Origin: Streptomyces rhizoryzae
GTDB lineage: Bacteria > Actinomycetota > Actinomycetes > Streptomycetales > Streptomycetaceae
NCBI RefSeq assembly: GCF_023155275.1
Contig: NZ_JALMUV010000004.1
Coordinates: forward strand, 62,001-126,000
Reading direction: 5' to 3'
DNA length: 64,000 bases
Under the pieces are notes generated by a model. It was not told where the DNA came from, ran no database searches, and worked only from the letters and a program-made list of their open reading frames with translations. Of the stretch, positions 17,942-25,955 are shown one piece after another. Position numbers and translations under genes: made by a program. Each line of letters starts with the position of its first letter. Positions within the stretch are counted from its first letter, which is position 1.

Positions 17942-19381
17942 TCAGGCGCCGGCGGGCCGGTGCGGCAGGGTGACGGTGAACGCGGTGTGCCCGGGGCGGC
18001 TCTCCAGGGTGGCGGTGCCGCCGTGCGCGGTCGCCACGGCGTGCACGATGGCCAGGCCCAGGCCGGTACCGCCGGCGGCACGGGAGCGGCCGTGGTCGGC
18101 CCGCACGAACCGGCCGAAGATCTCCGGCCGCAGCTCCTCGGGGACGCCCGGGCCGTCGTCGGCGACCGTCAGCCGGACGCCGTCCGGGCCGGCCGCCAGC
18201 CGGACGGTGACCGCGGCCCCGGCGGGCGTGTGGGTGCGGGCGTTGGCCAGGAGGTTGCCGATGACCTGGTGCAGCCGGTGCTCGTCGCCGGTCACCGTGA
18301 CCACCGTCTCGGGCAGGTCCAGCAGCCAGCGGTGGTCCGGGCCGGCCGCCCGCGCGTCGTCGGTGGCGTCCAGGACCAGCCGGGTCAGGTCGACCGGCGC
18401 GCGCTCCAGGGCGCGGCCCGAGTCGAGCCGGGCGAGCAGCAGCAGGTCGTCCACCAGGCGGGACATCCGCTGCGATTCGGCGTGGATGCGCTCCAGGGCG
18501 TGCCGTACGGGACCGGGGACCGGGCCGCGGTGGCGCAGCGCGAGTTCGGCGTGGCCGCGGACGTTGGCCACCGGGGTGCGCAGTTCGTGGCTGGCGTCGG
18601 CGGCGAACCGGCGGAGCCGCTCCTCGCCGGCGTGCCGGTGCTCCAGGGCGCTGCCGACGTGCCCGAGCATGCGGTTCAGGGCGGTGCCGACCTGGCCGAC
18701 CTCGGTGCGCGGGTCGGCGACCGGGACCGGCGCGGGCATGGCGACCTCGCCGCTGGCGAGCGGGAGTTCGGCGACCCCGGCGGCGGTGGCGGTGACCCGG
18801 CGCAGCGGGCGCAGCGAGAGCCGCACCCACAGGGCCCCGACGACACCGGTGGCCAGCAGCGCCCCGCCGAACACCGCCACCTCCACGGCCTCCAGCCGGT
18901 GCACGGTCTCCTCGACCGGGTGCAGCGGCAGGCCGGTGACCAGGACGTCGCCGTCGTCGCCGGTGACCGCGTTGACGCGGTAGCCGCCCAGCGCGGAGAG
19001 CCGGACGCTGTGGCCGCTGCCGTCGGCGGGCAGCCCGGCCAGGGTGCGGCGGTCGTGGCCGCTGAGCGGCACCGCGGCGTCGGTGGCGGCCCGGACCACC
19101 GCGGCCTGGGTGGCCGTACCGCGCAGCAGCCGCGCGCCGAAGGTGCCGTCGGCCTGGCCGCGGGTGTCGGGGCGGTTGTCGGCGTCGGCGTGCGTCTCGT
19201 GCTCCAGGCTCGCCGCGAACCGGCCGGCGGAGGCGGTCAGCTGCTGGTCCAGCCGGCGCACCAGGAACCCTTCGAGGGCGAGCACGGTGGTGACGCCGAC
19301 GGCGGTGCAGGCCAGCGCGAGGAGGGCGACCAGGCCGGCGGTGAGCTGACCGCGCAGGCTGCGCGGGAACGGCGGCCTCAC
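17942..19381 (-). CDS. sensor histidine kinase of a two-component system
   Basis: 479 residues. A membrane helix at about 12-35, an extracytoplasmic sensor region of about 120 residues, a second helix near 165-190, and a HAMP region follow in order. The phosphoacceptor His lies in FAADASHELRTPVANVRGH. The ATPase has NLLANARTH (N box), DDGPGVP (G1), FGRFVRAD (F) and GTGLGLAIV (G2). The GTG start overlaps the response regulator stop as GTGA. The adjacent flavin electron-transfer operon suggests it senses a redox or envelope signal; the ligand is unknown. Confidence 0.92.
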   Translation of the reverse strand: MRPPFPRSLRGQLTAGLVALLALACTAVGVTTVLALEGFLVRRLDQQLTASAGRFAASLEHETHADADNRPDTRGQADGTFGARLLRGTATQAAVVRAATDAAVPLSGHDRRTLAGLPADGSGHSVRLSALGGYRVNAVTGDDGDVLVTGLPLHPVEETVHRLEAVEVAVFGGALLATGVVGALWVRLSLRPLRRVTATAAGVAELPLASGEVAMPAPVPVADPRTEVGQVGTALNRMLGHVGSALEHRHAGEERLRRFAADASHELRTPVANVRGHAELALRHRGPVPGPVRHALERIHAESQRMSRLVDDLLLLARLDSGRALERAPVDLTRLVLDATDDARAAGPDHRWLLDLPETVVTVTGDEHRLHQVIGNLLANARTHTPAGAAVTVRLAAGPDGVRLTVADDGPGVPEELRPEIFGRFVRADHGRSRAAGGTGLGLAIVHAVATAHGGTATLESRPGHTAFTVTLPHRPAGA

Positions 19382-20115
19382 GCGGGGTCCGGCTTGAGGA
19401 CGTAGCCGACGCCGCGCACCGTGTGGATCATGGGCGGCCGGCCGGCGTCGATCTTCTTGCGGAGGTAGCTGATGTAGAGCTCCACGACGTGCGCCCGGCC
19501 GCCGAAGTCGTAGGACCAGACGCGGTCGAGGATCTGGGCCTTGGACAGCACCCGGCGCGGGTTGCGCATCAGGAAGCGGAGCAGCTCGAACTCGGTCCGG
19601 GACAGTTCGACCGGGTCGCCGCCGCGGAACACCTCCCGGGCCTCCTCGTCCATCACCAGGTCGCCGACGGTCAGCCGGTCGCCGTCCGGCTCCCGGGCCA
19701 TACCGGCCCGGCGCAGCAGCCCGCGCAGCCGGGCCACCACCTCCTCCAGGCTGAACGGCTTGGTGACGTAGTCGTCGCCGCCCGCGGTGATCCCGGCGAT
19801 CCGGTCCTCGACGGCGTCCCGGGCGGTCAGGAAGAGCACGCAGACCGTCTCCAGCTCCTGGCGCAGCAGCCGCAGGACGCGCAGGCCGTCGGTGTCGGGC
19901 AGCATCCAGTCGAGGACGACGGCGTGCGGGCGGAAGGCCCGGGCCACGGTGAGCGCGGTGGCGCCGTCCGGCGCGGTGCGGACCTCCCAGCCCTCGCCCG
20001 CCAGGGCTCCGGAGAGCACCTCGGTGAGGTCCGGCTCGTCATCGATCACCAGGACCCGGACGGGTGAGCCGTCGCCGCTGCGGAGCGGGGCGGGGGCGGT
20101 GCGGTGGTTCGTCAT
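19378..20115 (-). CDS. OmpR-family response regulator
   Basis: 245 residues. The receiver domain spans about 18-130, with the acidic pair in VLVIDDEPD, the phosphorylated Asp in VVLDWMLPDTDGL and the Lys in YVTKPFSLEE. A winged-helix DNA-binding domain follows (about 145-240, ending MIHTVRGVGYVLKPDPA). It is cotranscribed with the histidine kinase. Its gene is divergent from the ferric-reductase-like operon, and the gap contains two perfect 11-bp direct repeats that suit an OmpR-type dimer. Confidence 0.93.
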   Translation of the reverse strand: MTNHRTAPAPLRSGDGSPVRVLVIDDEPDLTEVLSGALAGEGWEVRTAPDGATALTVARAFRPHAVVLDWMLPDTDGLRVLRLLRQELETVCVLFLTARDAVEDRIAGITAGGDDYVTKPFSLEEVVARLRGLLRRAGMAREPDGDRLTVGDLVMDEEAREVFRGGDPVELSRTEFELLRFLMRNPRRVLSKAQILDRVWSYDFGGRAHVVELYISYLRKKIDAGRPPMIHTVRGVGYVLKPDPA

Positions 20116-20202
20116 GGTGGTTCCAGCATGCCGGACCCGTAACGGGTGCCCGGCGCGGGTCCGGCTCTGAGTTTCCTGTGAATCGCGGCGCGGGGCCGGC
20201 GC

Positions 20203-20224
20203 TCAGAGGTTCCTCAGAGGTTCC
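20203..20224. promoter_or_regulatory. tandem 11-bp operator for the response regulator
   Basis: TCAGAGGTTCC occurs twice without a gap (20203-20213, 20214-20224). An 11-bp step puts both copies on the same DNA face, as in OmpR/PhoP boxes. A looser copy, TCTGAGTTTCC at 20166-20176 (9 of 11), lies nearer the regulator gene. The repeats sit 36 bp upstream of the reductase ATG. Confidence 0.65.
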
Positions 20225-20259
20225 GCTGCGAGGCTGGCGCCCGTACCGAACGGAGCCCC

Positions 20260-21618
20260 ATGACTGTCCTCCTCACCTCCCGCGACGTCCTGCGCGGCCG
20301 GGCCGCGCCCCGGCTGACCGCCCTCGTCCCGCCGCTGGCGCTGTGCGCCGTCTGGGCGGGCGCGGCCGGTGTGCTCGGCCTGTGGTGGGCCGACACCGCT
20401 TCGGTCTCCGGCCCGGCGGGCTGGCTGACCGGGGCCGGCCGGATCACCGGGCTGCTGGCCGGGTACGGCTGTGCGGTGCTGCTGGCGCTGATGGCCCGGG
20501 TGCCGCTGCTGGACCACACCGTGGGCACCGACCGGCTGGCGCGCTGGCACGCGGCCGGCGGCCGCTACACGGTCTGCCTGGCGCTGGCCCACACCCTGCT
20601 GATCATCTGGGGGTCCGCGCTCACCGTGCACAGCGGCGTGGTGCAGGAGACCGCGACGCTGGTCCTGGGCTACCCGGACATGGTCGCGGCGACCGCGGGC
20701 TTCCTGCTGCTGGTCGGCACCGGTGTCGTCTCGGCGCGGGCGGCCCGCCGCCGGCTGAGCTACGAGACCTGGCACTACCTGCACTTCGCCACGTACCTGG
20801 CGGTGTTCCTGATCTTCGGGCACCAGCTCTCCAACGGTGCCGACTTCGTGGGCCGCCGGCCCGTCCAGCTGGCCTGGTACGCGCTCTACCTCGGGGTGGC
20901 GGCGCTGCTGGGGTGGTACCGCTTCGCGGTCCCGGTGCGCCGGGCGCTGCGGCACCGCCTGCGGGTGGCGGAGGTCCGCCCGGAGGCGCCGGGGGTGGTC
21001 TCGGTGTACCTCACCGGTGCGCGGCTGACCGAGCTGGGCGCGCTGCCCGGCCAGTTCTTCCGCTGGCGGTTCCTGGCGCCGGGCCTGTGGTGGACCGCCG
21101 GCCCGTATTCGCTGTCCGCGCCGCCGCGCCCCGACGTCCTGCGCATCACGGTCAAGGCGGCCGGCGGCCACAGTGCCGCCCTGGCGCGCCTGCGGCCGGG
21201 CACCCGGGTGTGGGCGGAGGGCCCGTACGGGGCGTTCACCGCGGCGCGCGGCAGCGGCCCGAAGACGCTGCTGCTGGCCGGCGGGGTCGGCATCACCCCG
21301 CTGCGGGCGCTCTTCGAGACGCTGCCCGGGCAGGTCACCCTGGTCTACCGGGCGCGCCGCCCCGAGGACCTGGCGCTGCGCGGGGAGCTGGACGCGATCG
21401 CCGCGGCCCGCGGCGCGGTGGTGCACTACGCGGTGAGCGGTCCGGGCGGGTCCGGCTGTCCGCTGACCGCCCGCGCCCTGGGGCGGCTGGTCCCGGACCT
21501 GGCCGCGCACGAGGTGTACCTCTGCGGGCCGCCCGGGATGACCGAGACGGCGCGCCGGGCCCTGCGGGCCGCGGGGGTCCCGCGCCACCGCGTCCACCAC
21601 GAGTCCTTCGACTTCTGA
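20260..21618 (+). CDS. ferric-reductase-like membrane oxidoreductase
   Basis: 452 residues. The N-terminal ~220 residues hold about six membrane helices with His residues (RWHAAGGRYTVCLALAHTLLI, YETWHYLHFATYLAVF, FGHQL), as in heme-b ferric reductase domains. The C-terminal half is an FNR-type flavoprotein: FAD site GPYSLSAPP, NAD(P) site GGVGITPLRALF and CGPPGM. It should move electrons from NAD(P)H through FAD and heme across the membrane, probably to the FMN-binding protein encoded next. Confidence 0.88.
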   Translation: MTVLLTSRDVLRGRAAPRLTALVPPLALCAVWAGAAGVLGLWWADTASVSGPAGWLTGAGRITGLLAGYGCAVLLALMARVPLLDHTVGTDRLARWHAAGGRYTVCLALAHTLLIIWGSALTVHSGVVQETATLVLGYPDMVAATAGFLLLVGTGVVSARAARRRLSYETWHYLHFATYLAVFLIFGHQLSNGADFVGRRPVQLAWYALYLGVAALLGWYRFAVPVRRALRHRLRVAEVRPEAPGVVSVYLTGARLTELGALPGQFFRWRFLAPGLWWTAGPYSLSAPPRPDVLRITVKAAGGHSAALARLRPGTRVWAEGPYGAFTAARGSGPKTLLLAGGVGITPLRALFETLPGQVTLVYRARRPEDLALRGELDAIAAARGAVVHYAVSGPGGSGCPLTARALGRLVPDLAAHEVYLCGPPGMTETARRALRAAGVPRHRVHHESFDF

Positions 21619-21678
21619 CCCCCGGCCCGCTTCCCGCCTTCCCGTCCCGTCCCGATCCGTCTTCCGAGGAGCCGCCGC

Positions 21679-22101
21679 GTGCGCCGAGCCGTCCTCACCA
21701 CCGCGTCCACCGGCGCGCTGGTCGTCCTGCTGCTGTCCCTCAAACCGCACCACCCGGCCGGGCTGCCGGCCGCCGCGCCCGCGCCGTCCCCGGCCGGCAG
21801 CCGCCCGTCCGGCGGCCGGCCCGCCGACGGCACGTACACCGGCTCGCCGGTCCCCACCCGCTACGGCACGGTGCAGGTCGCCGCGACCGTCAAGGGCGGC
21901 GTGCTGACCGCGGTCAAGGTGCTCCGGGTGCCGTCCGAGAACGGCCGCGACCAGGAGATCGCCGCCTACGCGGTGCCCCGGCTGACGCAGGAGGCGCTGA
22001 GCGTGCACGGCGCCGCGATCGACGCGGTGTCGGGCGCGAGCTACACGAGCGCGGGGTACATCCGGTCGCTCCAGAGCGCGCTGGACCGGGCCGGTGTCTG
22101 A
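21679..22101 (+). CDS. extracytoplasmic FMN-binding domain protein
   Basis: 140 residues. A hydrophobic N-terminal helix is followed by a Pro/Ala-rich linker and a small FMN-binding domain. The motif DAVSGASYTS is the ApbE flavinylation site, where FMN is attached through a phosphoester to Ser/Thr. The GTG start at 21679 follows GAGGAG. It overlaps the apbE-like gene by 8 bp, so the carrier and its modifying enzyme are made together. It is the likely electron acceptor of the upstream reductase. Confidence 0.87.
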   Translation: MRRAVLTTASTGALVVLLLSLKPHHPAGLPAAAPAPSPAGSRPSGGRPADGTYTGSPVPTRYGTVQVAATVKGGVLTAVKVLRVPSENGRDQEIAAYAVPRLTQEALSVHGAAIDAVSGASYTSAGYIRSLQSALDRAGV

Positions 22102-22128
22102 ACCGGGCGGGACCGGGCCGGTGTCTGA
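22083..22128 (+). repeat. 27-bp-spaced duplication at the apbE start
   Basis: GGACCGGGCCGGTGTCTGA appears near 22083-22101 and again 27 bp downstream. Each copy carries a GTG, so apbE has two in-frame candidate starts. Confidence 0.6.
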
Positions 22129-22900
22129 GCGGGGCGGGCTGCGGCACGTCGAGCACGTGATGGGCACGGTGTTCTCGTTCGACGTGCGCGGGCCGGTCAC
22201 CGCGGCGGTCGGGACCGCCCTGGCCGCGGCCGTGGCGCGGCTGCACCACATCGACCGGGTCTTCTCGCCCTACCGCCCCGACAGCGCGGTGAGCCGGCTG
22301 GCCCGCGGGGAGCTGCGGCCGGCGGACTGCTCGGCGGAGGTGCGGGAGGTGCTCGGGCGGTGCGAGGCGGCCCGGCGGGCCACGGACGGCTGGTTCGACC
22401 CGGCCGCCGGCGGCGTCCTCGATCCGTCCGGGCTGGTCAAGGGCTGGGCGGTGGAGGACGCCGCGCGGCGGCTGCGGGCCGCCGGGGCACGCCATGTCTG
22501 CGTCAACGGGGGCGGCGACCTCCAGATGTTCGGCGGCGCGGCGCCCGGGGTGCCGTGGCGCGTCGGCATCGCCCACCCGCTGCGGCCGGGCGCCCTGTGC
22601 GCGGTGGTGTCCGGCCACGACCTGGCGGTCGCCACGTCCGGCACCGCCGAGCGCGGGGCGCACATCCTGGACCCGCGCACCGGCGCCCCGGCCCGCGGCC
22701 CGGCGTCGCTGACCGTCGTCGGGCCCCGGCTGACCATGACCGACGTGTACGCCACGGCGGCCTTCGCGCGCGGGGCGGGCGCGGCCGGCTGGCTGGAATC
22801 GCTGCCCGGCCACGAGGCGCTGGCGGTCACCGGGGACGGCGGCTCCTGGCACACCGCGGGCTTCCCCGCGTACGGCGTGCCGGTGGCCGCCGGCCGGTGA
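22094..22900 (+). CDS. apbE: FAD:protein FMN transferase (ApbE)
   Basis: 268 residues. It transfers FMN from FAD to Ser/Thr of target proteins. Visible family motifs are HVMGTVFSFDV, RVFSPYRPDSAVSRL, FDPAAGGVLDPSGLVKGWAVEDAA and VNGGGDLQ. No signal peptide is evident. The GTG at 22094 overlaps the preceding gene. A second GTG-TCT-GA at 22121, 27 bp on and in frame, is an alternative start created by a local duplication. Its target is presumably the DAVSGAS site of the neighbour. Confidence 0.9.
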   Translation: MSEPGGTGPVSERGGLRHVEHVMGTVFSFDVRGPVTAAVGTALAAAVARLHHIDRVFSPYRPDSAVSRLARGELRPADCSAEVREVLGRCEAARRATDGWFDPAAGGVLDPSGLVKGWAVEDAARRLRAAGARHVCVNGGGDLQMFGGAAPGVPWRVGIAHPLRPGALCAVVSGHDLAVATSGTAERGAHILDPRTGAPARGPASLTVVGPRLTMTDVYATAAFARGAGAAGWLESLPGHEALAVTGDGGSWHTAGFPAYGVPVAAGR

Positions 22901-22912
22901 CCGCGGCGCCCG

Positions 22913-24571
22913 TCAGCGCAGCGGCAGCGCCAGTTCCGCCGGGCGGTCCGCCGGGGAGCCGAACGCGACGGTGCTGCCGCGCGGGGTGCGGCCGCCGTAC
23001 AGCGGGTCGGCGGTGTCCAGGACCAGGGCGAGGCGGTGTCCGGCCGGCAGGTCGTAGGCGGTGGGGAAGAGCGTGACGTCCAGCGGGACGGGGTGTCCGG
23101 GGCGGGTGCCGGACCAGCTCTGCGGGGCGTGTGCGAGGAGTCTGCCCAGGCCCAGCGCGTCGACGTCGTAGAGGTAGGCGTAGGCGGTGCCCCGGGGGGC
23201 GGAGGCGGTGACGGTGGTGTGCAGCCGGGCGGCGCCGCGCAGCCGCTGGGTGGCCGGGTACGGCGCGGACTGCCAGACGGCGGCGGCGCCGCGGGGCAGC
23301 AGCGGGACGGCCGCGGTGGGCGGCGGGCCGGTGATCTGGTCCAGCGCCCCGGAGAGTTCGGCGATCCCGCCGTCGGCGCCGGAGTCCTGGCCGCCGGTGA
23401 TCCGCCGCCACCAGCCGGTGCCGCCCGGGCCGCCGAGGGTGCCGGTGCCGTGGGCGTCGGGGCGGCCCAGCCGCAGGCGGGCGGTGTGCGTGCTGACGGC
23501 GGCCCAGTCCGGGTAGCTCTCGTGCCCGCCGGTGGACCGGACCTCCAGGGCGACGCCCTGGCGCGGGCCGGGTCCGCCGGTGCCCTTGAGGTGGTGGTCG
23601 AGCCAGCTCCGGGCACCGTCCCAGGTCGCGTTGGGCAGGCCGAGCAGGCCGGTCAGTTCCTGGGTGGCGTGGTCGCCGGGACGCAGCTCCAGCCGCTTGG
23701 GGACGGTCAGCCGCTGGTAGAAGGCGGTCATCTGGCCGGGGTGGAAGATGCTGTCGCCCCAGGCGTTGGCCAGGAAGACGGCGGTGCCGTGGGCGTTGAT
23801 GCGGTCCGCGTAGGCGGCCGGGGAGCGGGTGTGGGCCCAGCGGACGACGCGGGGCAGGTCGCGGTCGGCGTAGAGGTCGGCCAGTATCCCGGCGAACTCG
23901 GGGCTGCGGCGGCCGGTCGGGGCCTGGATGGCGGCGAGCAGCCGGGCGGCCTGGAGGTGCCGGGTGCGGCCGCTGTAGAGCGAGTCGGCCAGGTCGGCCC
24001 AGCCGCTGAGCGCGGCCACCGCCTTGACCCGGGGGTCGAAGGCGGCGCCCATCAGGGTCAGGCCGCCGCCGAGGGAGAGCCCCACCATGCCGACCCGCCG
24101 CCGGTCGGCGGGGGTGTGCGCGAGGGACCAGTCGATCACCGAGGAGACATCGGCCACGTCCGTGGGCCCGGCGACGTCGATCCGGCCGCCGGAGCCCCAG
24201 AAGCCGCGGACGGTGTACGTCACCGCCACGTAGCCGGCGGCGGCCAGTTGCCGGCTCTGGGCGACGTACTCCAGGTCGTTCTGCCCCCAGCTGGCGGGCT
24301 GGACGACCAGGGGGTAGCGGCCGTCGCGGTCGGCGCCCGGGGTGCCGGGGGCGGGGGTGAAGACGTCGGCCTTGAGGACCGTGCCGTCCTTCATCGGGAG
24401 GTCGGCGAGGCGGAACGCCGGTGCGGCGGTGCGGGCCGCGGGCCGGGCGGCCGCCGCCGCGGGCCCGGCGGGGGCGGCGCAGACCAGCGCGAGGGCCGCG
24501 GCCAGGACGGCCGCTGCCGCCCGGTGCCGTCGGTGCGGGGGCCGGTGTGCGGTACGGCGGGGTCGCGCCAT
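22913..24571 (-). CDS. secreted S15/CocE-type alpha/beta hydrolase
   Basis: 552 residues. A basic N-terminus and a hydrophobic stretch (AAAAVLAAALALVCAAPAGPAAAA) form a signal peptide. The hydrolase domain has the nucleophile in GMVGLSLGGGLTLMG, the Asp in LANAWGDSIFHP and the His in RPGDHATQEL. The C-terminal ~200 residues are the jelly-roll found in X-Pro dipeptidyl-peptidase and cocaine-esterase relatives. It probably cleaves peptides or esters outside the cell. The ATG at 24571 follows GGAG. Its 3' end nearly meets the apbE gene. Confidence 0.83.
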   Translation of the reverse strand: MARPRRTAHRPPHRRHRAAAAVLAAALALVCAAPAGPAAAAARPAARTAAPAFRLADLPMKDGTVLKADVFTPAPGTPGADRDGRYPLVVQPASWGQNDLEYVAQSRQLAAAGYVAVTYTVRGFWGSGGRIDVAGPTDVADVSSVIDWSLAHTPADRRRVGMVGLSLGGGLTLMGAAFDPRVKAVAALSGWADLADSLYSGRTRHLQAARLLAAIQAPTGRRSPEFAGILADLYADRDLPRVVRWAHTRSPAAYADRINAHGTAVFLANAWGDSIFHPGQMTAFYQRLTVPKRLELRPGDHATQELTGLLGLPNATWDGARSWLDHHLKGTGGPGPRQGVALEVRSTGGHESYPDWAAVSTHTARLRLGRPDAHGTGTLGGPGGTGWWRRITGGQDSGADGGIAELSGALDQITGPPPTAAVPLLPRGAAAVWQSAPYPATQRLRGAARLHTTVTASAPRGTAYAYLYDVDALGLGRLLAHAPQSWSGTRPGHPVPLDVTLFPTAYDLPAGHRLALVLDTADPLYGGRTPRGSTVAFGSPADRPAELALPLR

Positions 24572-24678
24572 CGCTGCTCCAGGGGTCAGACCGCGGCGCC
24601 ACGGTGGCGTCCGTCCGGTGCGGTGATCGGGAGCGTAGGGGCGCCGGGCACCGGCCACGAGATCACGATCAGCCAAAC

Positions 24679-24690
24679 TACCGGCCGGTA
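24679..24690. promoter_or_regulatory. 12-bp palindrome between divergent genes
   Basis: TACCGGCCGGTA is a perfect palindrome midway between the S15 hydrolase and the ABM monooxygenase genes. It may bind a regulator of either gene, but no cognate factor is evident. Confidence 0.35.
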
Positions 24691-24758
24691 ACTCGCGGTA
24701 CACAGCGCGCCGTTGGCGAGTCCGTCGGAGCGATATGCGAGAGATGCGGCAAATGATT

Positions 24759-24764
24759 TAGAGT
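24759..24764 (+). promoter_or_regulatory. -10 element for a leaderless transcript
   Basis: TAGAGT matches the Streptomyces -10 consensus and ends 6 nt before the ATG at 24771. Transcription would therefore start at or next to the A of the start codon, which explains the missing ribosome site. Confidence 0.55.
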
Positions 24765-24770
24765 ACGCGG

Positions 24771-25094
24771 ATGATCTTTATCGTTGTGAAGTTTCCCGTG
24801 AAGCCCGAATACACCGAGGAGTGGCCCGAGAAGGTCGCGGCGTTCACCCGCGCCACCCGCGAGGAGCCGGGCAACCTGTGGTTCGAGTGGTCGCGCAGCC
24901 TGGAGGAGCCGGACACCTACGTCCTGGTCGAGGCGTTCCAGGACGACGCGGGCGAGGCCCACGTGAACTCCGACCACTTCCGCGCCGGTCTGGAGGCGAT
25001 GCGTCCGCTGCTGCGTCGCACGCCCGAGATCGTGAGCACCACGATCAAGGACGCGAACGGCTGGAGCGCGATGGGCGAGCTCACCATCGGCTGA
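24771..25094 (+). CDS. ABM-domain monooxygenase-like protein
   Basis: 107 residues with the antibiotic biosynthesis monooxygenase fold (IVVKFPVKPEYTEEWPEKVAAF ... EPGNLWFEWSRSLEEPDTYVLVEAF ... HVNSDHF). The family (YgiN-like) includes cofactorless quinol monooxygenases and heme or small-molecule binders; the reaction here is not determined. There is no Shine-Dalgarno sequence, consistent with a leaderless mRNA. It is convergent with rheA across a strong hairpin. Confidence 0.85.
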   Translation: MIFIVVKFPVKPEYTEEWPEKVAAFTRATREEPGNLWFEWSRSLEEPDTYVLVEAFQDDAGEAHVNSDHFRAGLEAMRPLLRRTPEIVSTTIKDANGWSAMGELTIG

Positions 25095-25118
25095 CTCCCC
25101 GTCCGGAGCCGGACGGAG

Positions 25119-25151
25119 GCGGCGGGCCACCCCCTGGGGGCGGCCCGCCGC
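25119..25151. terminator. bidirectional terminator between the ABM gene and rheA
   Basis: GCGGCGGGCC at 25119-25128 pairs perfectly with GGCCCGCCGC at 25142-25151, and the loop can extend the stem through CCCCC/GGGGG. A smaller hairpin CCGTCCGG/CCGGACGG precedes it. The genes converge here. Confidence 0.75.
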
Positions 25152-25155
25152 TTCG

Positions 25156-25824
25156 TCATGTCTGCGTACCGCGCCGGGTGTTGCTCCGGTCGCGGAGGCG
25201 GTCGGTGTGGTGGGTGAGGCGCTCGATGCGGTCGGCCAGCTCGGGGTGGCCTGGCCGCAGGTGCGGCTCGGCCTCGGTGAGAGGGGCGAGCAGCCGGGCG
25301 GCGTCGTCGTCGGCCAGTGCGCGGGCCAGCCGGCGCACGGGGGGGCGGGCGGCGGGCGGGAGGTCGGGCAGGGCCGCGATCCGGCCGGCCAGACTGCGGA
25401 GTTCACCGGCGTTGTCCCGGGCCCAGGCGGTGATCGTGCGGTCGGCGGCGCGGCGGTCCCGGGTGGCCTTGACCCGCTGCTCGCCCGTACTGCCGGCGGC
25501 ACCGGGCCGCACCCGGAGATAGCGGCGCTCGGCGGCCTGGCGGCTGGCCACGCCGAGCGGACCGGCGAGATCGGCCCAGCTGGCGCCCGCCGCGCGGGCC
25601 GCCTCGATCAGCCCCGGCTCCCAGCCGGCGAGCTGGTGCCGGACGTCCCGCAGCAGCAGGAGGACGGCGAGCGCCTGCTCCGGGCCGGGCGGCTCGGCGG
25701 CCGGCTCACCGGAGGGCGCGGTACGGGCGGCGCGCACCGCTTCCTCGATGGCGCGCAGGGCCGCCTCCGCGGTGAGGAAGGACGCCGGAGCCGGCTGCGG
25801 GGCCTGCTCGTCGGCCGAGGTCAC
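25156..25824 (-). CDS. rheA: RheA-like heat-shock repressor of hsp18
   Basis: 222 residues, no membrane segment. The region ARAAGASWADLAGPLGVASRQAAERRYLR near residue 80 looks like a helix-turn-helix. In Streptomyces albus RheA represses the divergent hsp18 and itself acts as the thermosensor; its reported operator is TGTCATC-N5-GATGACA. That exact sequence lies in the gap to the Hsp20 gene. The GTG at 25824 has AGGAGG upstream; a longer frame from 25866 would run through the second operator. Assignment rests mainly on operator and gene arrangement. Confidence 0.8.
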   Translation of the reverse strand: MTSADEQAPQPAPASFLTAEAALRAIEEAVRAARTAPSGEPAAEPPGPEQALAVLLLLRDVRHQLAGWEPGLIEAARAAGASWADLAGPLGVASRQAAERRYLRVRPGAAGSTGEQRVKATRDRRAADRTITAWARDNAGELRSLAGRIAALPDLPPAARPPVRRLARALADDDAARLLAPLTEAEPHLRPGHPELADRIERLTHHTDRLRDRSNTRRGTQT

Positions 25825-25840
25825 GGAACCAACCTCCTCT

Positions 25841-25886
25841 CGTCGTCTTACCGACGACACCATCATTTGTCATCGTTCCGATGACA
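25841..25886. promoter_or_regulatory. RheA operators and hsp18 promoter
   Basis: TGTCATCGTTCCGATGACA at 25868-25886 is a perfect inverted repeat and equals the S. albus RheA consensus. A weaker copy, CGTCGTCTTACCGACGACA (14 of 19), is at 25841-25859. The hsp18 promoter is TTGTCA at 25867-25872, 17 bp, TACAAC at 25890-25895, so the main operator covers the -35 and spacer. Confidence 0.8.
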
Positions 25887-25955
25887 TGCTACAACGGAAT
25901 GCAGGTGAAGCGCATTGGCAGCAGTTACTGCCCGTCTCACTGGAGGTGTTTTGCG

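Noticed and set aside
15593..19405. Long plus-strand open frame over the CBS, Usp and kinase genes
   Set aside because: Ser/Arg/Thr-rich mirror of the minus-strand genes, with no family signature.
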